In this document: positions 1 through 6,444 of the stretch, one piece after another
Numbering within the stretch: the first letter of the stretch is position 1
Layout: every line of letters begins with the position of its first letter
Assembly (NCBI GenBank): GCA_905197385.1
Contig: CAJJYO010000091.1
Location: 1-6,760 of the forward strand
DNA: 6,760 nt
Reading direction: 5' to 3'
DNA from: an uncultured Collinsella sp.
GTDB lineage: Bacteria; Actinomycetota; Coriobacteriia; Coriobacteriales; Coriobacteriaceae
The notes under the pieces: model-generated
Database searches by the model: none
Told to the model about the DNA's origin: nothing
What the model saw: only the letters and a program-made list of their open reading frames with translations
Translations under genes and position numbers: made by a program

Positions 1-701
<701 letters not shown>

Positions 702-750
702 TCGAAAAATTTAGCGGGAACGATGAGGCGTATCAGCCCGTCGTTCCCGC
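702..750 (-). terminator. Intrinsic terminator downstream of mazG
   Basis: A perfect 10-bp GC-rich stem, GCGGGAACGA paired with TCGTTCCCGC (714-723 with 741-750), encloses a 17-nt loop. On the minus strand it is followed by TAAATTTTT. It begins 4 nt after the mazG stop codon. It should end the larC2-like/yfcE/mazG transcript before eno. There is no T-run on the other side, so it works in one direction only. Confidence 0.75.
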
Positions 751-754
751 AGTC

Positions 755-1615
755 TTACTCCTCCGCCTTTGCGGCATCCCACAGGTCGTTGAGGCCGTGG
801 GTCGAAAGCTCGGCAAGATCCACGTGAGCATCGGCCGCCATCTGCTCCATCGCGGCCCAGCGGCGGCGGAACTTTGCCGTGCTGGCGCGCAGGGCGCTCT
901 CGGCGTCGATCCCCTCTTTGCGCGCGACGTTGACCAGGGCAAAGAGCAGATCGCCAAACTCCATTTCGCGCTCGGGCGTTCCGGGGGCCTCGGCCTCAAA
1001 CTCGGCACGTTCCTCGGCGACCTCGTCCCACACGTCCTGGACCGTCTCCCACTCAAAGCCCACGGCAGCCGCCTTGCGCGACACCTTCTGAGCCTGCATC
1101 AGCGCCGGCAGATGCGTGGGCACGCCGTCGAGCAGACCCTCGGGCGCGGCCTCGCCCGCCGCCACGGCCTTGTCCTTGGCAGCCCTCTCGGCAAGCTTGA
1201 CCTCGTCCCAAATCTTGAGCACCTCGTCGGAGCTCTCGGCATCCGCATCGCCAAACACGTGTGGGTGGCGACGGATGAGCTTGGCGTCGATATCGCGCGC
1301 CACATCGGCCAGCGTAAACTCGCCGGCGTCCGCCGCAATCTGCGCATGCAGTACTACTTGCATGAGCACATCGCCCAGCTCCTCGCGTAGGTGAACCGCG
1401 TCGTCCGCCTCGATGCAGTCGAGTGCCTCGTAGGCCTCCTCGATCATGTTCTTGCCGATGCTGCGGTGTGTCTGTTCGCGATCCCACGGGCAGCCATCGG
1501 GCTGACGCAGACGCCAGATGGTCTGCACCAGATGCTGCAGCTCGGCCGACGCGTCTATCAGCGTGGACAGGTCACGCGAACCCTCGGCATTTTGCTGAGC
1601 CATGTGCTGCGCCAT
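755..1615 (-). CDS. mazG: MazG nucleoside triphosphate pyrophosphohydrolase
   Basis: MazG hydrolyses (d)NTPs to NMP and pyrophosphate in the cytoplasm. It is regarded as a house-cleaning enzyme and, in E. coli, affects the response to starvation. The 286-aa product is slightly longer than the E. coli protein (about 263 aa) and has two tandem MazG domains. The first carries LRQPDGCPWDREQTH at 36-50, EEAYE at 59-63 and EELGD at 78-82, the acidic metal-binding helices, then RRHPHVF at 115-121. The second carries an EE-rich helix near 201-209, EFGDLLFALVNVAR at 219-232 and KFRRRW at 248-253. An Ala/Glu-rich linker lies at 144-162. The ATG at 1613-1615 is preferred over the in-frame ATG 12 nt later, because a GGAGGAGG site precedes it within the last codons of yfcE. 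That gene's stop lies only 2 nt away, so the two are probably translationally coupled. Confidence 0.95.
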   Translation of the reverse strand: MAQHMAQQNAEGSRDLSTLIDASAELQHLVQTIWRLRQPDGCPWDREQTHRSIGKNMIEEAYEALDCIEADDAVHLREELGDVLMQVVLHAQIAADAGEFTLADVARDIDAKLIRRHPHVFGDADAESSDEVLKIWDEVKLAERAAKDKAVAAGEAAPEGLLDGVPTHLPALMQAQKVSRKAAAVGFEWETVQDVWDEVAEERAEFEAEAPGTPEREMEFGDLLFALVNVARKEGIDAESALRASTAKFRRRWAAMEQMAADAHVDLAELSTHGLNDLWDAAKAEE

Positions 1616-1617
1616 GG

Positions 1618-2166
1618 TTATTCCTCCTCCAGGATCACGTGGCGGAACGCACCGCCCTCGTAGATGCCGTAGCTATGCGTGCCGTCCTTGGGGATGCTCA
1701 CGCTGCCGGGGTTGAAGAGCCACAGGCCCGGGTGCGCGGCGCCCTCCTCGTTGACCTTGATGTGCGTGTGACCGTAGACGAGCGCGGAGCCCTCGGGCAG
1801 CGCGGGCGCGTGGTCGACGCTGTTGTGCATGCCGGCGCCAAAGACATGGCCGTGCGTCAGGAACAGCTCGCGGCCGGTCTCGTCGAACAGCATGGCATAG
1901 TCGGCCATGACGGGGAAGTCGAGCACCATCTGATCGACCTCGGCATCGCAGTTGCCGCGTACCGCGATGATGCGGTCGGCCAGGGCGTTGAGCAGCGGGA
2001 TCACGCGCTTGGGGGCGTAATCGCGCGGCAGGTCGTTGCGCGGACCGTGATAGAGCAGGTCGCCCAGCAGCACGATGCGGTCGGGCTGCTGGGACTCGAT
2101 GGCGGCAACCAGGCGCTCGGCCCAATATGCCGAGCCGTGGATGTCGGAGGCGATGAGGTATTTCAT
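1618..2166 (-). CDS. yfcE: YfcE-type metallophosphodiesterase
   Basis: This is a calcineurin-like metallophosphoesterase of 182 aa, close in length and sequence to E. coli YfcE (184 aa), a manganese-dependent phosphodiesterase whose physiological substrate is not settled. All metal-site motifs are present: SDIHG at 7-11, LLGDLLYHGPRN at 33-44, AVRGNCDAEVDQM at 68-80, LTHGH at 103-107, YGHTH at 131-135 and FNPGSVSIPK at 151-160. The ATG start is preceded by AAAGGA with a 7-nt spacer. It lies 60 nt downstream of the LarC2-like gene and 2 nt upstream of mazG. Its final codons (Leu-Glu-Glu-Glu) also form the mazG ribosome binding site. Family assignment is firm; any link with MazG is only positional. 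Confidence 0.93.
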   Translation of the reverse strand: MKYLIASDIHGSAYWAERLVAAIESQQPDRIVLLGDLLYHGPRNDLPRDYAPKRVIPLLNALADRIIAVRGNCDAEVDQMVLDFPVMADYAMLFDETGRELFLTHGHVFGAGMHNSVDHAPALPEGSALVYGHTHIKVNEEGAAHPGLWLFNPGSVSIPKDGTHSYGIYEGGAFRHVILEEE

Positions 2167-2226
2167 GGGGAGATCCTTTCGAATGGGGTTGATATGGCTG
2201 GGCGCAGGATGTCGCCACCAGCCGCG

Positions 2227-2712
2227 TTATTCAAATCGCAGTGCCACGGCTTGTGCCGCCTGCATCACGCGCTGGAGCGGCACATTGTGCTCGCGAGCGA
2301 GACGGGCGCAGTCCTCGTACTCGGGCGCTGCACGCTCGCTGCCGTCGGGCAGGGTTGCCACCTTGACGGACACCTCGCCCCATAGCGTCGTTACGCGCTC
2401 AAAGCGGCGTGGCAGGCAAACGCGCTCCATGACCTGGCGACGAATGCCGTTGGTCGTGGTTTCCAAAAAGATAATCGTCTGCAGGCGCTCGATATCCTCG
2501 TGAGCACAGATTACCTGTAGCTGCCAACTGGGACGGCCTTTCTTGCAATAGAGGGGCAGCCAATGCACCTCGCGCGCACCCGCCTCGCGCAGGCGGTCGG
2601 CAGCGTAGGCGAGCACCTCGGGCGACGCGTCGTCGATGTCGCATTCCAGCTTGACGATGGTCTCGGGCGCATCGGTCTCGCGGGACAGCGGGGATGTGCT
2701 ATCGCATTGCAT
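2227..2712 (-). CDS. Stand-alone LarC C-terminal-domain (LarC2/DUF111) nickel-insertion family protein
   Basis: The 161-aa product matches only the C-terminal domain of LarC. LarC is the CTP-dependent enzyme that inserts nickel into the pincer cofactor of lactate racemase and related enzymes. Typical signatures are IVKLECDIDDASPEVLAY around 19-36, LREAGAREVHWLPLYCKKGRP at 41-61 (the family's usual MKK.RPG region), FLETTTNGIR at 82-91, WGEVSVKVA at 111-119 and APEYEDCARLA at 129-139. The LarC N-terminal domain is missing, and the upstream neighbour is divergently transcribed, so LarC1 is not next door. The chosen ATG has AAAGGA 10 nt upstream. The open frame continues upstream to 2850 with a basic, unconserved stretch that I judge non-coding. 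Residues 1-17 are polar and not family-like. Whether it inserts metal alone, partners with a LarC1 elsewhere or has another role cannot be seen here. Confidence 0.85.
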   Translation of the reverse strand: MQCDSTSPLSRETDAPETIVKLECDIDDASPEVLAYAADRLREAGAREVHWLPLYCKKGRPSWQLQVICAHEDIERLQTIIFLETTTNGIRRQVMERVCLPRRFERVTTLWGEVSVKVATLPDGSERAAPEYEDCARLAREHNVPLQRVMQAAQAVALRFE

Positions 2713-2845
2713 ACGGTCCGGATCCTTTCCGCGCGGGCTCGTTTTGTTCATCCAAACGCTAGCACATCGCGGGCGGCGCGGATGTGACGGCGCGCGATGA
2801 GCGCGATTTTCCTTGCCCGCAAGAAACCGACACTCCACCGCCTCA

Positions 2846-2917
2846 TCCAAACATGTACATCAGCCTCCAAACATGTCATTTTCTGCAGCTTTTGGAGGCT
2901 GATGTACATGTATTGGA
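2846..2917. repeat. 21-bp perfect inverted repeat with internal direct repeats
   Basis: The arms at 2851-2871 and 2891-2911 are perfect reverse complements (21 bp) separated by 19 nt. The element TCCAAACATGT occurs directly at 2846-2856 and 2866-2876, exactly 20 bp apart. A near copy, TCCAATACATGT, lies on the minus strand at 2906-2917. So three related half-sites are present, spaced like a protein-binding array. Neither side has a T-run, which argues against an intrinsic terminator. It lies about 80 bp upstream of the possible phosphatase -10 box and about 140 bp upstream of the LarC2-like start. An operator, a palindromic intergenic element or a leader hairpin are all possible. Confidence 0.7.
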
Positions 2918-2966
2918 GTAGAGCCGCACCGCGCACCCTTTCCAGTCGATTTCGGCCCCCCGCGTG

Positions 2967-3003
2967 CACGACGCGCCGAGGCTGCGCCATTACAATGAAG
3001 CGG
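2967..3003 (+). promoter_or_regulatory. Possible promoter of the histidinol-phosphatase gene
   Basis: TACAAT at 2991-2996 is a good -10 match and lies 32 nt before the start codon, which would give a short leader of about 25 nt. The -35 region around 2967-2972 is not close to TTGACA, so the assignment rests mainly on the -10 and its position. Confidence 0.35.
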
Positions 3004-3028
3004 ATTCGCTTGACGCAAAGGAGCTGCC

Positions 3029-3940
3029 ATGCCTGCTTGCCCGCTGGTCGATTGCCACACCCACACCTCGTTCTCGGACGGTCATGCCTCGTTTGAGGAC
3101 AACGTTCGCGCCGCTGCTGCGGCCAGCTGCCGCGTCATGGTCTCAACCGACCATCTCACCCTGCCCGCCAGCATGGATGCCAACTGCGAAGTGCAGGTTA
3201 CTGAGGGCGACCTGCCGGCACATCGTCTGGCTTTTGAGGATGCTCGCAAGCTTGCCGCGCAGATTGCGCCGGAGCTCAGCTTTATCTATGGCTTTGAATG
3301 CGATTGGTACGAGGGCTGCGAGCCTTTGGTTGATCGTTGGTCCCAGGGCGCCGTCGTGTGCCTGGGCAGTGTGCATTGGATTGGCAACCCAGGCGATATT
3401 GCGGCAGGCGCTGCGGGCACGGCGGGGACGGAGGACGCCGCTCGTCCCGATACGCCCGATTCGAGCTGCGGTTGGATCGACGACGACACCAACCTGCATG
3501 TTTGGGAAAACTTGGGCGTGCGCGGCGTATGGGAGCGCTATGTCGACGACTGGTGCCGCGCCTGCGAAAGCCCACTTAACTTTGATGTGATGGCTCATCC
3601 CGACCTGGTCATGCGCTTTTCGAAGGAAGGCTTTGCGCCCGACTTTGACCCCGCACCGTTTTGGCAGCAGATGGCCGAGTGCGCGCACGATACGGGTCGC
3701 CGCGTTGAGGTCTCGACCGCCGCACCCCGCAAGGGCCTCGACGACTACTATCCCGCGACTGGGCTGTTGCGTTGCTTCGCCCACGCCGAGGTACCGATTA
3801 CCTTTGGCTCGGACGCGCACCGCGCCTGCGACATCTGCTGGAACATCCGCGAGGCCCAGGCCCACGCCTACGACTGCGGTTATCGAACCTTCGACATCCC
3901 CCACGCCACCGGCGAATGGGAATCCACGCCCCTCGCCTAG
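3029..3940 (+). CDS. PHP-domain histidinol-phosphatase (HisK/HisJ family)
   Basis: The likely role is dephosphorylation of L-histidinol phosphate to histidinol in the cytoplasm, the next-to-last stage of histidine synthesis. The 303-aa product has the full set of PHP metal-binding motifs: DCHTHTSFSDGH at 8-18 (His10, His12), STDH at 39-42, GFECDWYEG at 88-96 (Glu90), GSVHWIG at 113-119 (His116), MAHPDL at 188-193, VEVST at 226-230 and FGSDAH at 259-264. An Ala/Gly/Thr/Asp-rich stretch at about 124-147, after SVHWIGN, looks like a flexible insertion. The ATG has AAAGGAG 6 nt upstream. The gene stands alone on the plus strand and converges on the his operon, whose enzymes act in the same pathway; this supports the substrate assignment over other PHP phosphoesterases. 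Family is firm and substrate likely. Confidence 0.88.
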   Translation: MPACPLVDCHTHTSFSDGHASFEDNVRAAAAASCRVMVSTDHLTLPASMDANCEVQVTEGDLPAHRLAFEDARKLAAQIAPELSFIYGFECDWYEGCEPLVDRWSQGAVVCLGSVHWIGNPGDIAAGAAGTAGTEDAARPDTPDSSCGWIDDDTNLHVWENLGVRGVWERYVDDWCRACESPLNFDVMAHPDLVMRFSKEGFAPDFDPAPFWQQMAECAHDTGRRVEVSTAAPRKGLDDYYPATGLLRCFAHAEVPITFGSDAHRACDICWNIREAQAHAYDCGYRTFDIPHATGEWESTPLA

Positions 3941-3952
3941 CCATCCCTTCAT

Positions 3953-4021
3953 AAGTTGCGGTGAAATAGGGATTGTTTTGCTTGATGAAGCGCTTAAACA
4001 GTCCCTATTTCACCGCAACTT
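3953..4021. repeat. Long inverted repeat between convergent genes, possibly a bidirectional terminator or REP-like element
   Basis: The 26-nt arms at 3953-3978 and 3996-4021 match at 25 of 26 positions and are separated by 17 nt. The loop can itself form a 4-bp hairpin (GCTT-GATG-AAGC). The outer arms begin AAGTTGCGGTGAAATAGGGA. The element starts 12 nt after the phosphatase stop codon and ends 39 nt before the hisE stop codon. Its place between two gene ends fits termination in both directions. There is no clean T-run after the stem on either strand, so a dispersed palindromic repeat is an equally good reading. Confidence 0.65.
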
Positions 4022-4060
4022 CCATGACCCCGTTACACCAACAAAGACTGTCCCAAACGA

Positions 4061-4378
4061 CTAGTGGCGGCGGGCGTTGAGTTCGCCGGCCAGCTCGTCG
4101 AGGGTGATGCCGTAGCGCTCGAGCGTCACGAGCAGGTGGTAGACCAGGTCGCCGGCCTCGTAGCGGATGTGATCGTGATCGTTATCCTTGCAGGCCATGA
4201 TCACCTCGCTCGCCTCCTCGGCAAGCTTCTTGAGCAGCTCGTCCTCGACGTCGGTCAACAGACGAGCGGTGTAGCTCTCCTGCGGCGATGCGTCGCGACG
4301 GCCGTGAATCACCTCGGCGAGCCCCGTCAGCGTCTCACCGATATTTCCATCCTGAACGTTTGCGGTGCGCACACCCAT
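4061..4378 (-). CDS. hisE: Phosphoribosyl-ATP pyrophosphatase
   Basis: HisE hydrolyses phosphoribosyl-ATP to phosphoribosyl-AMP and pyrophosphate, the second step of histidine synthesis. The 105-aa product is of normal length for a separate HisE and shares the MazG-like helical fold. Visible signatures are SPQESYTARLL at 31-41, LLKKLAEEASEV at 48-59 with the metal-binding glutamates, and YEAGDLVYHLLV at 73-84. The ATG has AAAGGA 7 nt upstream. It is the last gene of the his run, 46 nt after hisI. It is followed by the convergent phosphatase gene across a palindromic spacer. HisE and HisI are separate proteins here, not the HisIE fusion found in many other bacteria. Confidence 0.94.
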   Translation of the reverse strand: MGVRTANVQDGNIGETLTGLAEVIHGRRDASPQESYTARLLTDVEDELLKKLAEEASEVIMACKDNDHDHIRYEAGDLVYHLLVTLERYGITLDELAGELNARRH

Positions 4379-4424
4379 AGTTCAATCCTTTCTGGTTGGC
4401 CGAGCGTCTAATCGAGCGCCCGCC

Positions 4425-4754
4425 CTACGCGAGTTTCTTAAAGAAGCAGGTACGGTTGCCGGTATGGCAGGCCGGACCCGGCGAGTCAACCTTGACCAGC
4501 AGCGTATCGCTATCGCAGTCGGCCCAAAGCTCCTTGACCTCCTGCATATTGCCGCTCGTCGCGCCCTTGTTCCAGAGCTCCTGGCGACTGCGGCTCCAAA
4601 ACCACGTGGTACCGGTCTTGAGCGTCAGCCCCACCGACTCCTCGTTCATCCAAGCAACCATAAGCACCTCGCCGGTGTCATACTGCTGAACCACACAAGG
4701 AATCAACCCACGGGCGTCGTATTTCAGCTCGGTAGCATTTACCACCTCAGTCAT
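4425..4754 (-). CDS. hisI: Phosphoribosyl-AMP cyclohydrolase
   Basis: HisI opens the adenine ring of phosphoribosyl-AMP, the third step of histidine synthesis, using zinc and magnesium. The 109-aa product has VAWMNEES at 33-40, [19 protein letters not shown] at 51-69, the acidic metal cluster DCDSD at 79-83 and [12 protein letters not shown] at 94-105 with the zinc cysteines Cys96 and Cys103. The start is ambiguous. A TTG at 4764-4766 lies inside the ribosome binding site itself. The ATG at 4755-4757 is only 1 nt from GGGAGG, and the ATG at 4752-4754 is 4 nt away; I chose the last. It follows hisF after an unusually long 160-nt gap containing a palindromic element, and precedes hisE by 46 nt. 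Confidence 0.93.
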   Translation of the reverse strand: MTEVVNATELKYDARGLIPCVVQQYDTGEVLMVAWMNEESVGLTLKTGTTWFWSRSRQELWNKGATSGNMQEVKELWADCDSDTLLVKVDSPGPACHTGNRTCFFKKLA

Positions 4755-4794
4755 CATTCCTCCCAAGTAATTACCGTGAACATCGCAGGTCGGC

Positions 4795-4898
4795 GAGGCT
4801 TGCCCAGGTGCCGCAGGTTGCCGCGAAAGAGGAGCGACGCGTACTTTGGTACGCGAGCGACGGTTTGAACGGCAAGATGCGGTGCCTGGACAAGCCGC
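4795..4898. repeat. Imperfect long palindrome between hisF and hisI
   Basis: Arms at 4795-4823 and 4870-4898 pair with 23 of 29 identities when one is reverse-complemented. Between them lies a perfect 7-bp hairpin, CGCGTAC-TTTG-GTACGCG, at 4838-4855. The 8-mer GAGCGACG occurs directly at 4832-4839 and 4855-4862. The whole 104-bp unit fills most of the gap between hisF and hisI and has no T-run, so it is not a classical terminator. It may be a dispersed palindromic (REP/MITE-like) element, or an RNA structure that affects processing or expression of hisI-hisE within the operon. Confidence 0.6.
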
Positions 4899-4914
4899 AG
4901 CGAAGCCCGCAGCA

Positions 4915-5697
4915 TTAGAAGTCCAACCTCACAGGAATACCTTGAGAGGCCATATACTCTTTGACTTCGCGAATGCTGAAGGTTCCAAAGTGAAAGACGC
5001 TCGCCGCCAGCACGGCATCGGCTTCGCCCTCGATCACGCCCTCGGCAAAATGCTCGAGCGTGCCCACGCCTCCGCTCGCAATCACCGGGATCGGCACCGC
5101 GCGCGCCACGGCACGGGTGAGTGCCAGGTCAAAGCCGGCCTTGGTGCCGTCGCGATCCATGCTGGTGAGCAAGATCTCGCCGGCGCCGCGACGAGCCGCT
5201 TCCTCGGCCCACGCCACCGCGCCGATACCCGTGGCGTTGCGGCCTCCTGCGGTAAAGACCTCCCACTTGTCGGTACCGGATGCGCCGGGCAAACCGACGC
5301 GCTTGGCATCGATCGCCACGACCACGGCCTGGCTGCCAAACGCCGCGGCAGCTTGGCTGATCAGCGATGGGTCGCGCACTGCGGCAGAGTTGAGCGATAC
5401 CTTGTCGGCACCGGCAGCCACCATGGTCCGCATGCCCGCCAGGTCGCGAAAGCCGCCGCCCACGGTATAGGGAATGGCCAGCTCCTCGGCCGCGTGCGCC
5501 GCCATCTCGATGGTCGTCGCACGGTTGTCGCTCGTCGCGGTAATGTCCAAAAATACGACCTCGTCCGCACCCTCGCGGTCGTAGGCGCGCGCCAGCTCCA
5601 CCGGATCGCCCGCGTCGCGCAAGCTCACAAAGTTGACGCCCTTGACCACGCGGCCGTCCTTGACGTCCAGACAGGGAATCACGCGCTTGGTAAGCAT
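4915..5697 (-). CDS. hisF: Imidazole glycerol phosphate synthase, cyclase subunit
   Basis: HisF is the (beta/alpha)8-barrel subunit that uses ammonia delivered by HisH to turn PRFAR into imidazole glycerol phosphate and AICAR, linking histidine and purine synthesis. The 260-aa product is of normal length. Catalytic Asp11 lies in [16 protein letters not shown] at 5-20 and catalytic Asp130 in VVVAIDAKR at 125-133. Phosphate-binding segments TVGGGFRD at 78-85 and VIASGGVGT at 205-213 are present, as are KVSLNSAAV at 99-107 and [15 protein letters not shown] at 176-190. The ATG has GGAGGAG 6 nt upstream, overlapping the hisA stop region. hisA ends 3 nt before the start, so the two are probably coupled. 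Confidence 0.96.
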   Translation of the reverse strand: MLTKRVIPCLDVKDGRVVKGVNFVSLRDAGDPVELARAYDREGADEVVFLDITATSDNRATTIEMAAHAAEELAIPYTVGGGFRDLAGMRTMVAAGADKVSLNSAAVRDPSLISQAAAAFGSQAVVVAIDAKRVGLPGASGTDKWEVFTAGGRNATGIGAVAWAEEAARRGAGEILLTSMDRDGTKAGFDLALTRAVARAVPIPVIASGGVGTLEHFAEGVIEGEADAVLAASVFHFGTFSIREVKEYMASQGIPVRLDF

Positions 5698-5700
5698 GGG

Positions 5701-6444
5701 CTACTCCTCCCCTCGGGCGGCAGCCAGCGCCTGGGCCAGCGTAAAATTGCCCTCGTAGAGCGCACGGCCGGTAATGGCGCCCTCGATGGCATCCTCGCCC
5801 ACCGCGGCAAGCGCGCGGATATCGTCGAGCGTCGAGATACCACCCGAAGCCACGACAGGAAAACCCGCGACCTCGGCCACGTGGCGATACGTCGCCACAT
5901 CGATACCCGTCTGCATGCCATCGCGCGCGATGTCGGTGTACACCAGATGTTTAAAGCCCAGCTCGGTGAGCTGCGCCGCGGCATCGTCGAGCGCCACGCC
6001 CGCGCCGTCGCGCCAGCCATTCACCTTGACCTGGCCGTCGCGCGCGGCGATGTCTGCCACCAGCAACTCGCCAAAGCCTTGGGCCGCCACTTCGGCAAAA
6101 CCCGGCTCGGTCACCAGCACGGTGCCCAGCGCGATACGGCATGCGCCGTAGCCGGCCAGCTCGTCGATGCGTGCGAGCGAGCGGACGCCGCCGCCCACGT
6201 CCGCGGACAGACCGTCGACGCCGCAGATGGCCTTGATCGCCGCCGAGTTGGCAGCGCAGGTGTCCTCGTCCTCGCCAAAGGCAGCGGACAGGTCGACGAC
6301 GTGCACCCAGCTTGCGCCCTGCTCGGCAAACGAGCGAGCGACGGCCACGGGGTCGTCGGAATATACCTTGCAGCGGCTGCGGTCGCCGCGCTCCAGGCGC
6401 ACGACCTTGCCGCCGATCAGATCGATTGCGGGAAACAGGATCAT
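5701..6444 (-). CDS. hisA: ProFAR isomerase HisA, with an unusual residue at a catalytic position
   Basis: HisA isomerises ProFAR to PRFAR, the fourth step of histidine synthesis. The 247-aa product is a full-length barrel: LFPAIDLIGGKVVRL at 3-17 with catalytic Asp8, DVGGGVRS at 82-89, RIALGT at 103-108, YTDIARDGMQTG at 169-180 (the Thr170-Asp171 region), VVASGGIS at 197-204 and GAITGRALYEG at 222-232. The second catalytic Asp of the family normally opens a D-A-R/K-D/N-G segment on strand 5. Here the segment reads VADIAARDGQVKVNGW (129-144), so the ungapped alignment puts Ala133 at that position. Asp131 lies two residues earlier, on the same face of the strand. VDLSAAF at 50-56 also departs from the common VDLDGA. 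The start overlaps the hisH stop by 4 nt (ATGA). No PriA-type bifunctional signature was recognised. Identity is firm; activity deserves a check. Confidence 0.93.
   Translation of the reverse strand: MILFPAIDLIGGKVVRLERGDRSRCKVYSDDPVAVARSFAEQGASWVHVVDLSAAFGEDEDTCAANSAAIKAICGVDGLSADVGGGVRSLARIDELAGYGACRIALGTVLVTEPGFAEVAAQGFGELLVADIAARDGQVKVNGWRDGAGVALDDAAAQLTELGFKHLVYTDIARDGMQTGIDVATYRHVAEVAGFPVVASGGISTLDDIRALAAVGEDAIEGAITGRALYEGNFTLAQALAAARGEE

Larger units (their letters stand above)
2713..3028. other. Divergent intergenic region between the LarC2-like gene and the histidinol-phosphatase gene
   Basis: This 316-bp stretch has no convincing gene on either strand. Its short open frames have no start with a ribosome binding site and no recognisable motifs. 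It holds a 21-bp inverted repeat (separate entry), a possible promoter for the plus-strand phosphatase, and a small palindrome, CTTGC-CC-GCAAG, at 2812-2823. The ten bases TCATCCAAAC occur at 2748-2757 and again at 2843-2852, the second copy entering the large inverted repeat. No clear promoter for the minus-strand gene was found, although one is expected here. Confidence 0.6.

Noticed and set aside
1423..2385. A 320-codon open frame on the plus strand
   Set aside because: It runs antisense across mazG, yfcE and the LarC2-like gene, all of which have clear families and start sites. No motif is visible in its product.
2713..2850. N-terminal extension of the LarC2-like protein to position 2850
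   Set aside because: The extra 46 residues are basic and unlike LarC, the upstream start lies within the inverted repeat area, and the ATG at 2710-2712 has an AAAGGA site.
3143..3952. A 269-codon open frame on the minus strand
   Set aside because: It is a shadow of the PHP phosphatase, which carries every expected metal-binding motif on the plus strand.
4755..4766. Earlier TTG or ATG start for hisI
   Set aside because: The TTG overlaps the GGGAGG ribosome binding site and the first ATG is only 1 nt from it. The ATG at 4752-4754 has better spacing.
4838..4855. Hairpin CGCGTAC-TTTG-GTACGCG as an intrinsic terminator
   Set aside because: No T-run follows on either strand, and the hairpin is the centre of a larger palindrome, so it is reported as part of that repeat.
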